From the NCBI RefSeq assembly GCF_016894385.1, contig NZ_CP069812.1, forward strand, positions 3,534,001-3,598,000: a stretch of DNA of 64,000 bases, given 5' to 3'. The translations under genes and the position numbers were made by a program. This DNA comes from Cupriavidus oxalaticus (GTDB lineage Bacteria > Pseudomonadota > Gammaproteobacteria > Burkholderiales > Burkholderiaceae). The notes under the pieces were generated by a model, which made no database searches, was not told the origin of the DNA, and saw only the letters and a program-made list of their open reading frames with translations. Positions 1 through 8,849 of the stretch are shown piece after piece (position 1 is the first letter of the stretch; every line of letters starts with the position of its first letter).

Positions 1-849
1 CAGGCGCTCGCCACGGTAGCCCGGGCCGCTGATCAGCTTGGTGGGGTCTTCCTTGACGGGCCGCACCTCGACCACGAACTGGGTGTCGGTCTGGTAGGAA
101 CTGTATTCCCAGTGGCCGCGCGGCTCGATGGTCAGGCGTGCGTTGCCGTTGGTGTCGGAGGCAAGCAGGCTGTGCACCGGCGAGCCGAAGTCGCTGACAT
201 CAAAGCGCCGCCGCAGGTGCTCGGGCAGCGTGGTGCCGAGGAAATCGACCACCACGTTCTTGCCCTGCTGCGCGATATTGATGCCCGAATCGCGCGAGGA
301 CAGGTCCACCACCACGCGCCCGGCGCCGTCCGCACCGCGCCGGAAGTCGATATGGCGCACCGACGGCCGCGCCGCCGCGGCGGCCGGCGTCATCGTCGCG
401 GCCGGGGCGAACGTGGGCGCAGCGTTCTTTACCGCCGGCGCCACATTGTCCAGCGCCACCACGAAGACATTGCCGCGCAGATCGGTACGATAGGTGGCGT
501 TGCGCGTGAGCTCGAGGATCATGCGGGTGCGGCTGCCGATCTGCACCACGTTGGCAGCCTTGACCACCTTGCCGCCGTAGTCATACTGCGCGCGCCCGTT
601 GGCAATGCCGGTGTCGGCAAAATCGATCGCGAGCCGTGCCGGGTTCTGCGTGGTGAAATCCACCGGCTTCTGCGCCAGCGGCCGTTCGAGTTCGACCGTC
701 AGCACGGTCTGCTCGCCGACCGTGCTGACGTCCACCGCCTTGATCCGGTTGCTTTGTGCCAGTGCTGCCGGTGCGGCAATCAGCAGCAACAGCGCCAGCG
801 TCGCGCTTGCGGCGCCCGCGAGCGCACGATACCAGCGCGCGGGGGTCAT
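1..849 (-). CDS. pilQ: Type IV pilus secretin PilQ (5' part, runs off the left edge)
   Basis: Outer-membrane secretin through which the type IV pilus passes. Only the first 283 codons are in the window. The ATG at 849 opens a signal peptide of about 30 residues, followed by two AMIN-type segments (about residues 30-135 and 160-270). These are periplasmic domains that bind peptidoglycan in PilQ proteins. The secretin domain must lie beyond position 1. The start overlaps the pilP stop by four bases (ATGA), so the two are translationally coupled. It is the last visible gene of pilMNOPQ. Identification rests on the AMIN repeats and operon position. Confidence 0.9.
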   Translation of the reverse strand, partial: MTPARWYRALAGAASATLALLLLIAAPAALAQSNRIKAVDVSTVGEQTVLTVELERPLAQKPVDFTTQNPARLAIDFADTGIANGRAQYDYGGKVVKAANVVQIGSRTRMILELTRNATYRTDLRGNVFVVALDNVAPAVKNAAPTFAPAATMTPAAAAARPSVRHIDFRRGADGAGRVVVDLSSRDSGINIAQQGKNVVVDFLGTTLPEHLRRRFDVSDFGSPVHSLLASDTNGNARLTIEPRGHWEYSSYQTDTQFVVEVRPVKEDPTKLISGPGYRGERL

Positions 850-1415
850 GCCGACACCTCCAGCTTGAGGCTGGTCATTTTCTCTTTCCACTCGGATACC
901 CCCTCCCGGACTAATTCGCGCAACACGATCTCCTGATCGGTGATGCGGACCACCCGGCCGTAACTCTGGCCGAGATACTGACCCACCTTCACGTGGTGGA
1001 TCTTGTTATCGACGCGTACGACGCCGAAGGTCTCCCCCTGCTTCTTCAGCATCCCGAGCATCTTGAAATTCTCGAGGGGGTAGTCTTCCAGCGGCTGGCG
1101 CGGCCGCCCGGCTTCGGGCGAATCCGACAGCGTCTTGTTCAGTTCGCCGATTTTTGCCTGGGCGAAGGGCTCCGGCGCATTGGCCGCGGCATACTCGCGC
1201 GGTACGTAGGGCCTGGGCTCGGGCAACGGCTCGGGCGGCTTGGCGCGAGCGTTGCGCGTAGCGTCCATCCACTGGCGCAGCATGTCTTCATCGCTGGCAC
1301 CGCAGGCGCCAAGCAGGCCGGCGGCGAGCATGGCAACGGCGAGTACGCGAGGCGATGCCGGCAGGCGCGGCCATGCCGAGCCGCCAGTACGAGGGGGACG
1401 ATGGGTGCGGCTCAC
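846..1415 (-). CDS. pilP: Type IV pilus assembly lipoprotein PilP
   Basis: Inner-membrane-anchored periplasmic lipoprotein (189 aa) that links the PilN/PilO complex to the secretin PilQ. The N-terminus has a hydrophobic segment ending in a lipobox-like LLGAC, with the candidate lipidated cysteine near residue 38. A proline-rich linker follows (about residues 58-75), then a compact C-terminal beta domain (about 110-185) containing the typical LKKQGETFGVVRVDN stretch. It overlaps pilO by four bases upstream and pilQ by four bases downstream. Family length is usually about 170-190 aa, so the gene looks intact. Confidence 0.92.
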   Translation of the reverse strand: MSRTHRPPRTGGSAWPRLPASPRVLAVAMLAAGLLGACGASDEDMLRQWMDATRNARAKPPEPLPEPRPYVPREYAAANAPEPFAQAKIGELNKTLSDSPEAGRPRQPLEDYPLENFKMLGMLKKQGETFGVVRVDNKIHHVKVGQYLGQSYGRVVRITDQEIVLRELVREGVSEWKEKMTSLKLEVSA

Positions 1416-2083
1416 TTGGCACCTCCCGTCTTGGCGGCGGCGGCAGCCGCGGCGGCCTTGCGCTGCGCGGCCTGCTCGTCAGGATCGAGCGCACGGTACG
1501 CCATGGCCACCGCCTCCATCGAGAGGCCGCCCTCCTTGGTATGGGCAAGCTGCAGGCTTTGCATCGACACGATCCGCGACAGCGCGGCCACGTCGGCGTT
1601 GAATTGCGCCACCTCGTGGTAGCGGCCGGTCACGCGCAGGTTCACCGGGATCTCGGCAAAGTAAGGCTTGAGCACCGCCGCCTGGGGCTTGAACAGCTCG
1701 AACTGCAGGCCGCGCGCCACGCCGGCATGGTTGACGTCGGCCAGCAGCGCGTCCATCTCGGTCTTGTTGGGCAATTGCCGCTCCAGCAGGGCGACGCGTT
1801 GCTCGACCTGCTTCTTCTGCTCGCGCAATGCGTCGAGGTTGGCCACCTGCGCCACCTTGGACTGGTACGCCTGCTTCAGGTTTTCCTGCTCCAGCCGCTG
1901 GCGGTCGAGCTCGTCGAACTTGCCGCTCCAGTAGAACTGCCAACCCAGCAGCAGCACCAGCGCCGCGGCCATCACGGCGAACAGCACGCGCGGCGCCGCC
2001 GGCCACGTTTCCGGCTCGTTGAGGTTGAGCCCGCGGAACTGGCTCGTCAGGTCGGCCAGGTTGATTTCTGAATTGAGCGCCAT
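1412..2083 (-). CDS. pilO: Type IV pilus inner-membrane protein PilO
   Basis: Bitopic inner-membrane protein (223 aa) that pairs with PilN to form the alignment subcomplex of the type IV pilus machine. A short cytoplasmic segment carries the FRGLNLNEPETWP motif typical of betaproteobacterial PilO. One membrane segment follows (about residues 31-52), then a coiled coil (about 55-105) and a periplasmic ferredoxin-like domain. The C-terminal tail is Ala/Lys-rich. It starts two bases after pilN stops and overlaps pilP by four bases. Confidence 0.93.
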   Translation of the reverse strand: MALNSEINLADLTSQFRGLNLNEPETWPAAPRVLFAVMAAALVLLLGWQFYWSGKFDELDRQRLEQENLKQAYQSKVAQVANLDALREQKKQVEQRVALLERQLPNKTEMDALLADVNHAGVARGLQFELFKPQAAVLKPYFAEIPVNLRVTGRYHEVAQFNADVAALSRIVSMQSLQLAHTKEGGLSMEAVAMAYRALDPDEQAAQRKAAAAAAAAKTGGAK

Positions 2084-2085
2084 GG

Positions 2086-2754
2086 TCAGGCTGCCTTTCC
2101 GGATGCGGCTGCAGGGACGGGAGCGGGTGCGGCGGCGGGCTTGCCCGGCGTGCCTTTCTTGCTATCGGCGCCCGGCGGCGTTTCCGGCGCGCGGTACGCG
2201 AAGCGCATCGAGAAATCGAACAGCCGGCGCTGCTCGCGCAGGTTGTTGGTCATGGTGACCGCCTTGGACTCGACCAGCTCGGCCTTGTCGAGCCACTGCA
2301 CGCCGCCAAGGTTGCGCAGCAGTTCGGAAATGCGCTCATTGGACTGCGCCACGCCGGCGATGGTGAAGGCCTCGCCCGCCTGCTTCAGGCTGGTCAGGTA
2401 GACGCCTTCCGGCACCTGGCGCACCAGTTCCTCCAGCAGCTGGACCGGGCGGTTGCGCTCGGTCTGCAGGCTCTCCACCGCCTTCTGGCGCTGCAGCAGC
2501 GCGTCGATATCCTTCTTGAGGCTGTTGACCTCACGGATCTGGCCGTCGAGCCTGGCATTCTCCGCGCTCAGCACCTGGTTCAGCGCGACCACGGAGTCGA
2601 TACGACCGTCGATATAGAGCCCGCCCAGCAGCACGACGGCGGCACCGGCCGCGGCCGCGCCGCCAAGCAGGGAATACACCTTCTTGCGCCGCGCTGCCTT
2701 GCGGGCTTCATGGTAAGGCAGCAGGTTGACCGAAGGCAGCGTGTTCGTGGACAT
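2086..2754 (-). CDS. pilN: Type IV pilus assembly protein PilN
   Basis: Bitopic inner-membrane protein (222 aa). Its short cytoplasmic N-terminus carries NLLPYHEAR, the conserved peptide that docks into PilM in this family. A membrane segment (about residues 28-50), a coiled coil (about 55-95) and a periplasmic domain follow. The C-terminal 30 residues are Pro/Ala/Lys-rich and low in complexity. It lies 18 bases downstream of pilM and just upstream of pilO, in the canonical MNOPQ order. Confidence 0.93.
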   Translation of the reverse strand: MSTNTLPSVNLLPYHEARKAARRKKVYSLLGGAAAAGAAVVLLGGLYIDGRIDSVVALNQVLSAENARLDGQIREVNSLKKDIDALLQRQKAVESLQTERNRPVQLLEELVRQVPEGVYLTSLKQAGEAFTIAGVAQSNERISELLRNLGGVQWLDKAELVESKAVTMTNNLREQRRLFDFSMRFAYRAPETPPGADSKKGTPGKPAAAPAPVPAAASGKAA

Positions 2755-2772
2755 TCGAATGCCTCCGGTGCG

Positions 2773-3858
2773 TTATTGCAGGCCGCGCAGGGCCAGGCCG
2801 GCACTGACGATATACGCCGGCAGGTCGCGCTGCAGGTAGCGCTCGTTGACCTTGGCGTGAGTCGCCATGTTGGCGAACGGATTCGCCAGCGTGGTGGTGA
2901 TCCTGGTCTGCTGCTGGATCGCCGCCTGCACGCCCAGCAGCGACGCATGGCCGCCCGACAGCAGGATCTCGTCGACGCGTCCCAGGCTGGAGCTGGCGAT
3001 GAAGTTGCCGATCGCGGCCTGCACTTCCAGCGCCAGCGATTCCAGCGACGGCTTGAGCAGCTGCGCGCGCCACGCTTCGGGCAGCGTATTCTTGCGCTTC
3101 TTGATCTCGGCCTTGAGCGCGTCGAGCGTGAACATGCGCGCCGCGCTCTGCGTGAGCTGGTCGCCATAGCTGTTCAGCGGCTGCTCGTAGAGCTCTTTCC
3201 AGCCCTGGTAGAAGATCGCCTTGGAGCGGCTGCCGCCGAGGTGGACCACCGCCACCACGGGCAGCGCGCGGGCATCGGCCTCGGACATTTCGTGGGGCAC
3301 GCCCAGCATCTGCACGATCGAGCGCTGCACCGCGTACTCTTCGACGTCCATCACCTGGGGCTTGAGCCCGGCCATTTCGGCAGCGGTCACGCGCTCCTGC
3401 ACGCGGTCGCTGTTGGCCGCGGTGACGCGCACGCCGATGCCGCCCTCGGTCTCGCTGGGGCCGATCACGGCGAAGTCGAAGTTGACCGCCTGCGAGGGCG
3501 GATAGAGCCGGTGTGCCTCGGACTCGACCTGCGAATACAGCTCGTCCTCGGACAAGTTGTCCGGCAAGCTGACCGTCTGTGATTCGGTCAGCATGGACGG
3601 CACGCCCAGCACCACGTCTTTCGAGCGGATGCCGGCCTTGCCGAGCGCACGCTTGAGCGCGATCCCGACGGCTTCAATGTTGATGACGTTGCCATCGGCA
3701 ACGGCGTTGCGGTCCAGCAGTTCGCTGGCGCACTTTTCCAGCCGATAGTCGTGCTTGCCGCCACCGACGGACAGCTCGACTACCTTGATACTGGACGACC
3801 CGATATCCACGCCGACCGTAGTCCGGCGCAGAAGCCCCGACAAAATGCCCCGTCGCAA
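2773..3858 (-). CDS. pilM: Type IV pilus assembly ATPase-like protein PilM
   Basis: Cytoplasmic actin-like (FtsA-fold) protein, 361 aa, that binds the PilN N-terminus and couples the membrane platform to the pilus motor. The phosphate-1 loop VGVDIGSSSIKVVEL is at about residues 16-30, and LSGGHASLLGV near residue 300 forms the second nucleotide-binding region. The chosen start is a TTG (3856-3858), because an AGGGGGG ribosome-binding site lies about seven bases upstream and no suitable ATG is near. It is the first gene of the pil operon and is divergent from the PBP1a gene. Confidence 0.92.
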   Translation of the reverse strand: MRRGILSGLLRRTTVGVDIGSSSIKVVELSVGGGKHDYRLEKCASELLDRNAVADGNVINIEAVGIALKRALGKAGIRSKDVVLGVPSMLTESQTVSLPDNLSEDELYSQVESEAHRLYPPSQAVNFDFAVIGPSETEGGIGVRVTAANSDRVQERVTAAEMAGLKPQVMDVEEYAVQRSIVQMLGVPHEMSEADARALPVVAVVHLGGSRSKAIFYQGWKELYEQPLNSYGDQLTQSAARMFTLDALKAEIKKRKNTLPEAWRAQLLKPSLESLALEVQAAIGNFIASSSLGRVDEILLSGGHASLLGVQAAIQQQTRITTTLANPFANMATHAKVNERYLQRDLPAYIVSAGLALRGLQ

Positions 3859-4222
3859 GGTGACCCCCCTGACTTTGAACTCGCCCTCGGCTTGTACGCT
3901 CTAATCGGGCGAGCCTTGTTTCTTGACCGAAACACTTGCTCTTATATGTTGGCCGATTCTTACAAAAACCGGCATCGGTGGCAATGTGCCGGTCTGACCA
4001 CGCTTTCTTTTTCAGAAGACTCTCGCCAATCCGTTGCCAAAACCCCACGGTCGTCGGGTTCCCTTCCTCGCCAGCTTGCTGCATGTAACTTCGCCCTGCT
4101 TGCCGCCTTCCGCTGTCTTACATCTTGTAACAGCGTGGTAGCGGCGCGCGGAGCACTGCGCGCGCGGAGCGCCCGATGCCGGAAGATATAATGCCCGGCA
4201 CCCCTGACTAGGTATTTTCCTT
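3859..4222. promoter_or_regulatory. Divergent intergenic region between pilM and the PBP1a gene
   Basis: This 364-base AT-richer gap contains no credible gene. On the plus strand a perfect TATAAT lies at 4187-4192, about 30 bases before the PBP1a start; the -35 element is poor. On the minus strand an ATATAAG near 3935 is a weak candidate -10 for the pil operon. No sigma-54 -24/-12 element was recognised. Confidence 0.5.
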
Positions 4223-6604
4223 ATGGCCACAGCACAACAGAAGCCGACCCGCCCTGCCCGCCGCCCGATCTGGGCGCGCTTCATGTTCTGGGCGGTGGGG
4301 CTGGTTGTTGCCGGTGTCGTCATGATCGCGCTGCTGCTCGGCTACGCGCTGCTGGTGGCTGCGCCCAACCTGCCCTCGCTGGACACCATCACCGACTACC
4401 GGCCCAAGATCCCGTTGCGGATCTACACGGCGGACAATGTGCTGATCGGCGAGTTCGGCGAAGAGCGCCGCAACTTCGTGCCGATCGCCGAGATCCCCGA
4501 CGTGATGAAAAAGGCCGTCCTGGCGATCGAGGACGACCGCTTCTACGAACACGGCGGCGTGGACTTCGTCGGCGTGATGCGCGCGGGGCTGGCCAACCTG
4601 CGCGGGGGCCTGTCGCAAGGTGCGTCGACCATCACCATGCAGGTGGCGCGCAACTTCTTCCTGTCGAGCGAGAAGACCTACACCCGCAAGATCTACGAGA
4701 TGCTGCTGGCGTACAAGATCGAGGCCAACCTGAACAAGGACCAGATCCTCGAGCTGTACATGAACCAGATCTACCTGGGCCAGCGCGCATATGGCTTCGA
4801 CAGCGCCGCGCGCGTGTACTTCGGCAAGTCGGTGCGCGACGTGACGCCGGCCGAGGCCGCGATGCTGGCCGGCCTGCCCAAGGCGCCGTCGGCGTACAAC
4901 CCGGTGGTGAACCCGCGCCGCGCCAAGGTGCGCCAGGAATACATCCTGCAGCGCATGCGCGACCTGCGCTACATCACGCCCGAGCAATATGACGCAGCGG
5001 TGCACGAGGAACTGAAGGTGCGCACCGAGGGCAACGAGTTCTCGACCCACGCCGAGTACGTCGCCGAAATCGTGCGCCAGCTGATGTACGCGCAGTACCG
5101 CGAAGAAACCTATACGCGCGGCCTGACGGTCTACACCACGCTGACCAAGCCCGACCAGGATGCGGCGTACGAAGCCGTGCGCACCGGCATCATGAACTAC
5201 GAGCGCAAGCACGGCTACCGCGGCCCCGAAGCCTTTATCGACCTGCCTTCCGATCCGGCCGAGCGCGAGCAGGCGATCGACGATGCGCTGGTCGAGCACC
5301 CGGGCAGCGGCGACCTGCGCTCGGCCGTGGTCACCAGCGTGTCGTCCAAGCAGGTCAAGGCCACGCTGCTGTCGGGCGAGGTGGCGACCATCGAAGGCTC
5401 GGCGCTGCGCTTTATCTCGCCGTCGATGTCGGCCAATGCCCAGCCCAAGATGAAGATGCGTCCCGGCGCGATCATCCGCGTGACGCAGGATGACAAGGGC
5501 AACTGGTCGGTCACGCAGCTGCCGGAAGTGGCCGCCGCGTTCGTGTCGCTGAGCCCGCAGGACGGCGAGATCCGTGCGATGGTGGGCGGCTTCGACTTCA
5601 ACCGCAACAAGTTCAACCGCGTGACGCAGGCCTGGCGCCAGCCGGGTTCGAGCTTCAAGCCGTTCATCTATTCGGCGGCGCTGGAGAAGGGTTTCTCGCC
5701 GGCCACGGTAATCAATGACGCGCCGCTGACGATCGGCCCCGATACCGGCGGCCAGGTGTGGGAGCCGAAGAACTACGACGGCCGCTTCGAAGGCCCGATG
5801 ACCATGCGCCGCGCGCTGGCCAAGTCCAAGAACCTGGTTTCGGTGCGGATCCTGCGCGCGATCGGCACGCAGTATGCGCAGGACTACATCACCCGCTTCG
5901 GCTTCGAGGCCGACAAGCATCCCGCCTATCTGCCGATGGCGCTGGGCTCCGGCGCCGTGACGCCGCTGCAGATGGCGGGCGCGTACTCGGTATTCGCCAA
6001 CGGCGGCTACCGCGTCAACCCGTACCTGATCCAGAAGGTGGTGGATGCGCGCGGCAACGTGATCTCCGAAACCCATCCGCAACGCGCCGGCACCGATGCC
6101 GTGCGCGTGCTCGACGCACGCACCGCCTTTATCGCCGACACCATGCTGCGCGACGTGGTCCGCTACGGTACCGCCAGCAGCGCCAAGCAGCGCCTGGGCC
6201 GCAACGACCTGGCCGGCAAGACCGGTACCACCAACGACGCGGTCGATGCCTGGTTCGCCGGCTACACGCCCAACCTGGTGGCAATCGCCTGGATGGGCTA
6301 CGACCAGCCCAAGAGCCTGGGCGTGCGCGAGACCGGTGGCGGGCTGGCGCTGCCGATCTGGGTCGGCTACATGAGCAAGGCGCTCAAGGGCGTGCCCGAG
6401 TCGCCGGAACGGCCGGCGCCCGAAGGCGTGCTGATGGTGGGCGGCGACTGGACCTTCGAGGAGAACGCGGGCGGTGCCGGCGTGGCCTCGGTGGGCCTGG
6501 GCGATCCGTGGCCGGGCAAGCCGGAGGAATCCACGACGACGACACCGTCGCCGGATACCGAGCAGGAGAAGCGCAAGATCCTGGAAATGTTCGGCGGGGC
6601 TTGA
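4223..6604 (+). CDS. mrcA: Bifunctional penicillin-binding protein 1A
   Basis: Class A PBP (793 aa) that polymerises glycan strands and cross-links peptides in the periplasm. It has an N-terminal cytoplasmic stretch and one membrane anchor (about residues 15-45). The glycosyltransferase domain (about 65-240) has catalytic Glu103 in the EDDRFYEHGGVD motif. An OB-like insert precedes the transpeptidase domain, which has Ser476/Lys479 in GSSFKPF, an SKN motif in LAKSKNLVSV, and KTGTT near residue 668. All catalytic motifs are intact and the length is typical. It is divergent from pilM, as in related genomes, where it is also called ponA. Confidence 0.95.
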   Translation: MATAQQKPTRPARRPIWARFMFWAVGLVVAGVVMIALLLGYALLVAAPNLPSLDTITDYRPKIPLRIYTADNVLIGEFGEERRNFVPIAEIPDVMKKAVLAIEDDRFYEHGGVDFVGVMRAGLANLRGGLSQGASTITMQVARNFFLSSEKTYTRKIYEMLLAYKIEANLNKDQILELYMNQIYLGQRAYGFDSAARVYFGKSVRDVTPAEAAMLAGLPKAPSAYNPVVNPRRAKVRQEYILQRMRDLRYITPEQYDAAVHEELKVRTEGNEFSTHAEYVAEIVRQLMYAQYREETYTRGLTVYTTLTKPDQDAAYEAVRTGIMNYERKHGYRGPEAFIDLPSDPAEREQAIDDALVEHPGSGDLRSAVVTSVSSKQVKATLLSGEVATIEGSALRFISPSMSANAQPKMKMRPGAIIRVTQDDKGNWSVTQLPEVAAAFVSLSPQDGEIRAMVGGFDFNRNKFNRVTQAWRQPGSSFKPFIYSAALEKGFSPATVINDAPLTIGPDTGGQVWEPKNYDGRFEGPMTMRRALAKSKNLVSVRILRAIGTQYAQDYITRFGFEADKHPAYLPMALGSGAVTPLQMAGAYSVFANGGYRVNPYLIQKVVDARGNVISETHPQRAGTDAVRVLDARTAFIADTMLRDVVRYGTASSAKQRLGRNDLAGKTGTTNDAVDAWFAGYTPNLVAIAWMGYDQPKSLGVRETGGGLALPIWVGYMSKALKGVPESPERPAPEGVLMVGGDWTFEENAGGAGVASVGLGDPWPGKPEESTTTTPSPDTEQEKRKILEMFGGA

Positions 6605-6669
6605 GCTTCAAAGGCTGAGGGTGGTGGGTTAAAACCGTTGGCCCTGCTTGTTGTGATTCCTGGCTAGAC

Positions 6670-6712
6670 CACCCCTCACCCCAACCCTCTCCCCTGATGG
6701 GAGAGGGAGAAC
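6670..6712. repeat. Intergenic CCCTCTCCC/GGGAGAGGG palindromic element (copy 1)
   Basis: Perfect 9-base arms (6685-6693 and 6699-6707) around a 5-base loop, preceded by CCCCTCACCCCAA. The element sits between the convergent PBP1a and cyaY genes. A longer version with the same core is at 43094-43125. Short hairpins of this sequence recur in intergenic DNA of many GC-rich proteobacteria. It may also end transcription, but it has no U-tract. Confidence 0.7.
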
Positions 6713-6762
6713 ACCTTGCTGAGGCCAGTTCGGGCGGCTCTGGTGCACCCAAACCCGTCGCC

Positions 6763-7098
6763 TTAGCTTAGCTTCAGCGTCGTTCCTGCCTGCTCGCTCA
6801 CATAGCCCGACAGCGCCGCGTACAGCTCGCCGCCGTTGCGCGTGTCGATCCAGCGCTCGCCTTCGCGGCGGAAGTGGAAGCCGCCGGAGCGCGCCGCGAC
6901 CCACAGTTCCTGCATTGGCGCCTGGCTGTTGATGATGATCTTGGAGCCGTTCTCGAACTCCAGCTCCATCACGTTGCCGGTGCGGCTGATTTCCACATCG
7001 GCATCGGCCGCGTCGGCAGCCGCTTCGACCGCGGCTTCGATGCGGTCCAGCTCCTGCGTGGCCAGGGCGAGGAACTCGCTTTCGCTCAAGGGGGGCAT
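6763..7098 (-). CDS. cyaY: Iron-sulfur cluster assembly protein CyaY (bacterial frataxin)
   Basis: Small cytoplasmic protein (111 aa) that binds iron and modulates the cysteine desulfurase IscS during Fe-S cluster assembly. The acidic first helix (about residues 14-38, many Asp/Glu) and the strands around NVMELEFENGSKIIIN and ELWVAARSGGFHF are diagnostic of the frataxin fold. Family length is about 105-115 aa. It is monocistronic, convergent with PBP1a and divergent from lptM. Confidence 0.95.
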   Translation of the reverse strand: MPPLSESEFLALATQELDRIEAAVEAAADAADADVEISRTGNVMELEFENGSKIIINSQAPMQELWVAARSGGFHFRREGERWIDTRNGGELYAALSGYVSEQAGTTLKLS

Positions 7099-7212
7099 GC
7101 TAAACTCCGAGACCGCCGTTGCCGCCGCTGCCCGAACCGGGCGTACGTGGCGCGAACGGCGTTTTTTGTTGAGAATTCATGTAGCGCAGTGCCTGGACGA
7201 CCCGGCCCGCAA

Positions 7213-7245
7213 TGCGTCATTGCGCGTCATTGCGCGTCATTGCGC
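7213..7245. repeat. 10-bp tandem repeat upstream of lptM
   Basis: The decamer TGCGCGTCAT is repeated in tandem (about three copies, the first with one base lost) in the cyaY-lptM intergenic region, roughly 45 bases before the lptM start. It lies outside any credible gene. Copy number may vary by slippage. Confidence 0.75.
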
Positions 7246-7287
7246 CGGATCTCGCCAACGTCATGCCAACAGCCTAAAGGACGACCG

Positions 7288-7539
7288 ATGGGACAACCGA
7301 TGCTGCGTCGTGTTGCGATTGTATCGGCGTTTGCCGCCACCCTTGCGATGCCCCTGCTGGCCGGATGCGGCATCCGCGGGCCGCTGACCATGCCCAAGGT
7401 ACCGCCCGAGCCGACTGCGCCCACCGTGGCCGATCCCGGCCTGGGCCGCACCGATGCGGTGCCCCTTCCTACGCCTGCTCCGGCACCGGCTCCGGCCGAC
7501 CAGCCGGCATCGTCGCCCGCCGCCCCCACTACCCGATAA
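7288..7539 (+). CDS. lptM: Small outer-membrane lipoprotein LptM (YifL family)
   Basis: An 83-aa lipoprotein. A signal peptide ends in LLAGC (lipidated Cys27), followed directly by GIRGPL, the hallmark CGxRGPL of the LptM/YifL family. That family stabilises the LptD-LptE lipopolysaccharide translocon. The rest is a Pro/Ala-rich tail. The ATG at 7288 is preferred because AAAGGA lies seven bases upstream; longer in-frame readings have no such site. It sits two bases before lysA, the usual neighbour, and is presumably co-transcribed with it. Confidence 0.88.
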   Translation: MGQPMLRRVAIVSAFAATLAMPLLAGCGIRGPLTMPKVPPEPTAPTVADPGLGRTDAVPLPTPAPAPAPADQPASSPAAPTTR

Positions 7540-7541
7540 CC

Positions 7542-8801
7542 ATGACCGCTTTCTTCCATCGCCAGGACGGTGCGCTTGCCGTCGAGCAGGTACCGCTGGC
7601 GCAGATCGCCGCTGAATTCGGCACGCCCACCTATGTCTATTCGCGCGCGGCGCTGACCGCTGCGTACCAGGCCTACGCCGCCGCCTGCCAAGGCCGCAAG
7701 GCGCAGGTCCAGTACGCCATGAAGGCCAATTCCAACCTGGCGGTGCTGCAGGTGTTCGCCAAACTGGGGGCGGGCTTCGACATTGTCTCGGGCGGCGAAC
7801 TCAAGCGCGTGCTGGCCGCCGGCGGCGATGCGCGCAAGGTGGTGTTCTCGGGCGTGGGCAAGAGCGCGGCGGAGATGGAACTGGCGCTGGCGCACGACGT
7901 GCGCTGCTTCAATGTCGAGTCGATCCCCGAGCTGGACCGATTGAACGAGGTTGCCGGCCGGCTCGGCAAGCGCGCGCGCGTGTCGCTGCGCATCAACCCG
8001 GATGTCGACGCCAGGACCCATCCGTATATTTCCACCGGCCTGAAGGGCAACAAGTTCGGCATTGCCTTCGAGGACGTGCTGCCGACCTACCGCGCCGCGG
8101 CGGCGCTGCCGCACCTGGAAGTGACCGGCATCGACTGCCATATCGGCTCGCAGATCACTGAGGTCGAGCCCTACCTGGAAGCGCTGGACAAGGTGCTGGA
8201 CGTGGTCGAGGCACTTGAGCGCGAGGGCATCAACCTCGAGCACATCGACGTGGGCGGCGGCCTGGGCATCACCTACACCGACGAGACCCCGCCCGACATC
8301 ACCGGCTTTGCCACCACGCTGCTCGAACGCGTGGCCGCGCGTGGCCATGGCCACCGCGAGGTGCTGTTCGAGCCGGGCCGTTCGCTGGTGGGCAATGCCG
8401 GCGTGCTGCTGACGCAGGTGGAATTCCTCAAGCCCGGCGAAGCCCGGAATTTCTGCATCGTGGATGCAGCCATGAACGACCTGGCCCGACCGGCAATGTA
8501 CGAGGCGTACCACCGCATCGAGCCGGTGGCGCTGCGCGCTGCTGCGCCGGTGACCTACGACATCGTCGGCCCGGTATGCGAGTCGGGCGACTGGCTTGGC
8601 CGCGACCGCGCGCTGGCGGTGCAGCCGGGCGACCTGCTGGCGGTGATGTCCGCCGGCGCGTACGGCTTCACCATGAGCTCGAACTACAACACCCGCCCGC
8701 GCGCCGCCGAAGTGATGGTGGACGGCGCCCGCGTGCACCTGGTGCGCGAGCGCGAGCTGGTCGAAGACCTGTTCCGCGACGAGCGCCTGCTGCAGGACTG
8801 A
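7542..8801 (+). CDS. lysA: Diaminopimelate decarboxylase
   Basis: PLP enzyme (419 aa) that decarboxylates meso-2,6-diaminopimelate to L-lysine, the last step of the DAP pathway, in the cytoplasm. The PLP lysine is Lys61 in YAMKANSN. HIGSQI (about residues 200-205) and the GGGLGI phosphate-binding loop (about 240) are present. The C-terminal CESGDWLGRDR stretch holds the substrate-binding cysteine of the fold III decarboxylases. The start directly follows the lptM stop. Length matches the family. Confidence 0.95.
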   Translation: MTAFFHRQDGALAVEQVPLAQIAAEFGTPTYVYSRAALTAAYQAYAAACQGRKAQVQYAMKANSNLAVLQVFAKLGAGFDIVSGGELKRVLAAGGDARKVVFSGVGKSAAEMELALAHDVRCFNVESIPELDRLNEVAGRLGKRARVSLRINPDVDARTHPYISTGLKGNKFGIAFEDVLPTYRAAAALPHLEVTGIDCHIGSQITEVEPYLEALDKVLDVVEALEREGINLEHIDVGGGLGITYTDETPPDITGFATTLLERVAARGHGHREVLFEPGRSLVGNAGVLLTQVEFLKPGEARNFCIVDAAMNDLARPAMYEAYHRIEPVALRAAAPVTYDIVGPVCESGDWLGRDRALAVQPGDLLAVMSAGAYGFTMSSNYNTRPRAAEVMVDGARVHLVRERELVEDLFRDERLLQD

Positions 8802-8810
8802 TCTGCGCAG

Positions 8811-8836
8811 CGCAGCCGGCTATGGGGCCGGCTGCG
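8811..8836. terminator. Hairpin between convergent lysA and msrQ
   Basis: Perfect 10-base arms CGCAGCCGGC (8811-8820) and GCCGGCTGCG (8827-8836) with a 6-base loop, placed between two convergent stop codons. There is no U-tract on either side, so a bidirectional pause or 3'-end stabiliser is more likely than a strong intrinsic terminator. Confidence 0.5.
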
Positions 8837-8849
8837 GCGCTGCAGTTCA

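Noticed and set aside
4208..6082. A 624-codon open frame antisense to the PBP1a gene
   Set aside because: Low-complexity His/Arg/Gly-rich translation that shadows a complete, well-conserved sense gene.
7213..7245. CRISPR-like repeat array
   Set aside because: The repeats are 10 bases, directly abutting and without spacers, and there are no cas genes. The 13-bp repeats at 23034-23071 fail for the same reason.
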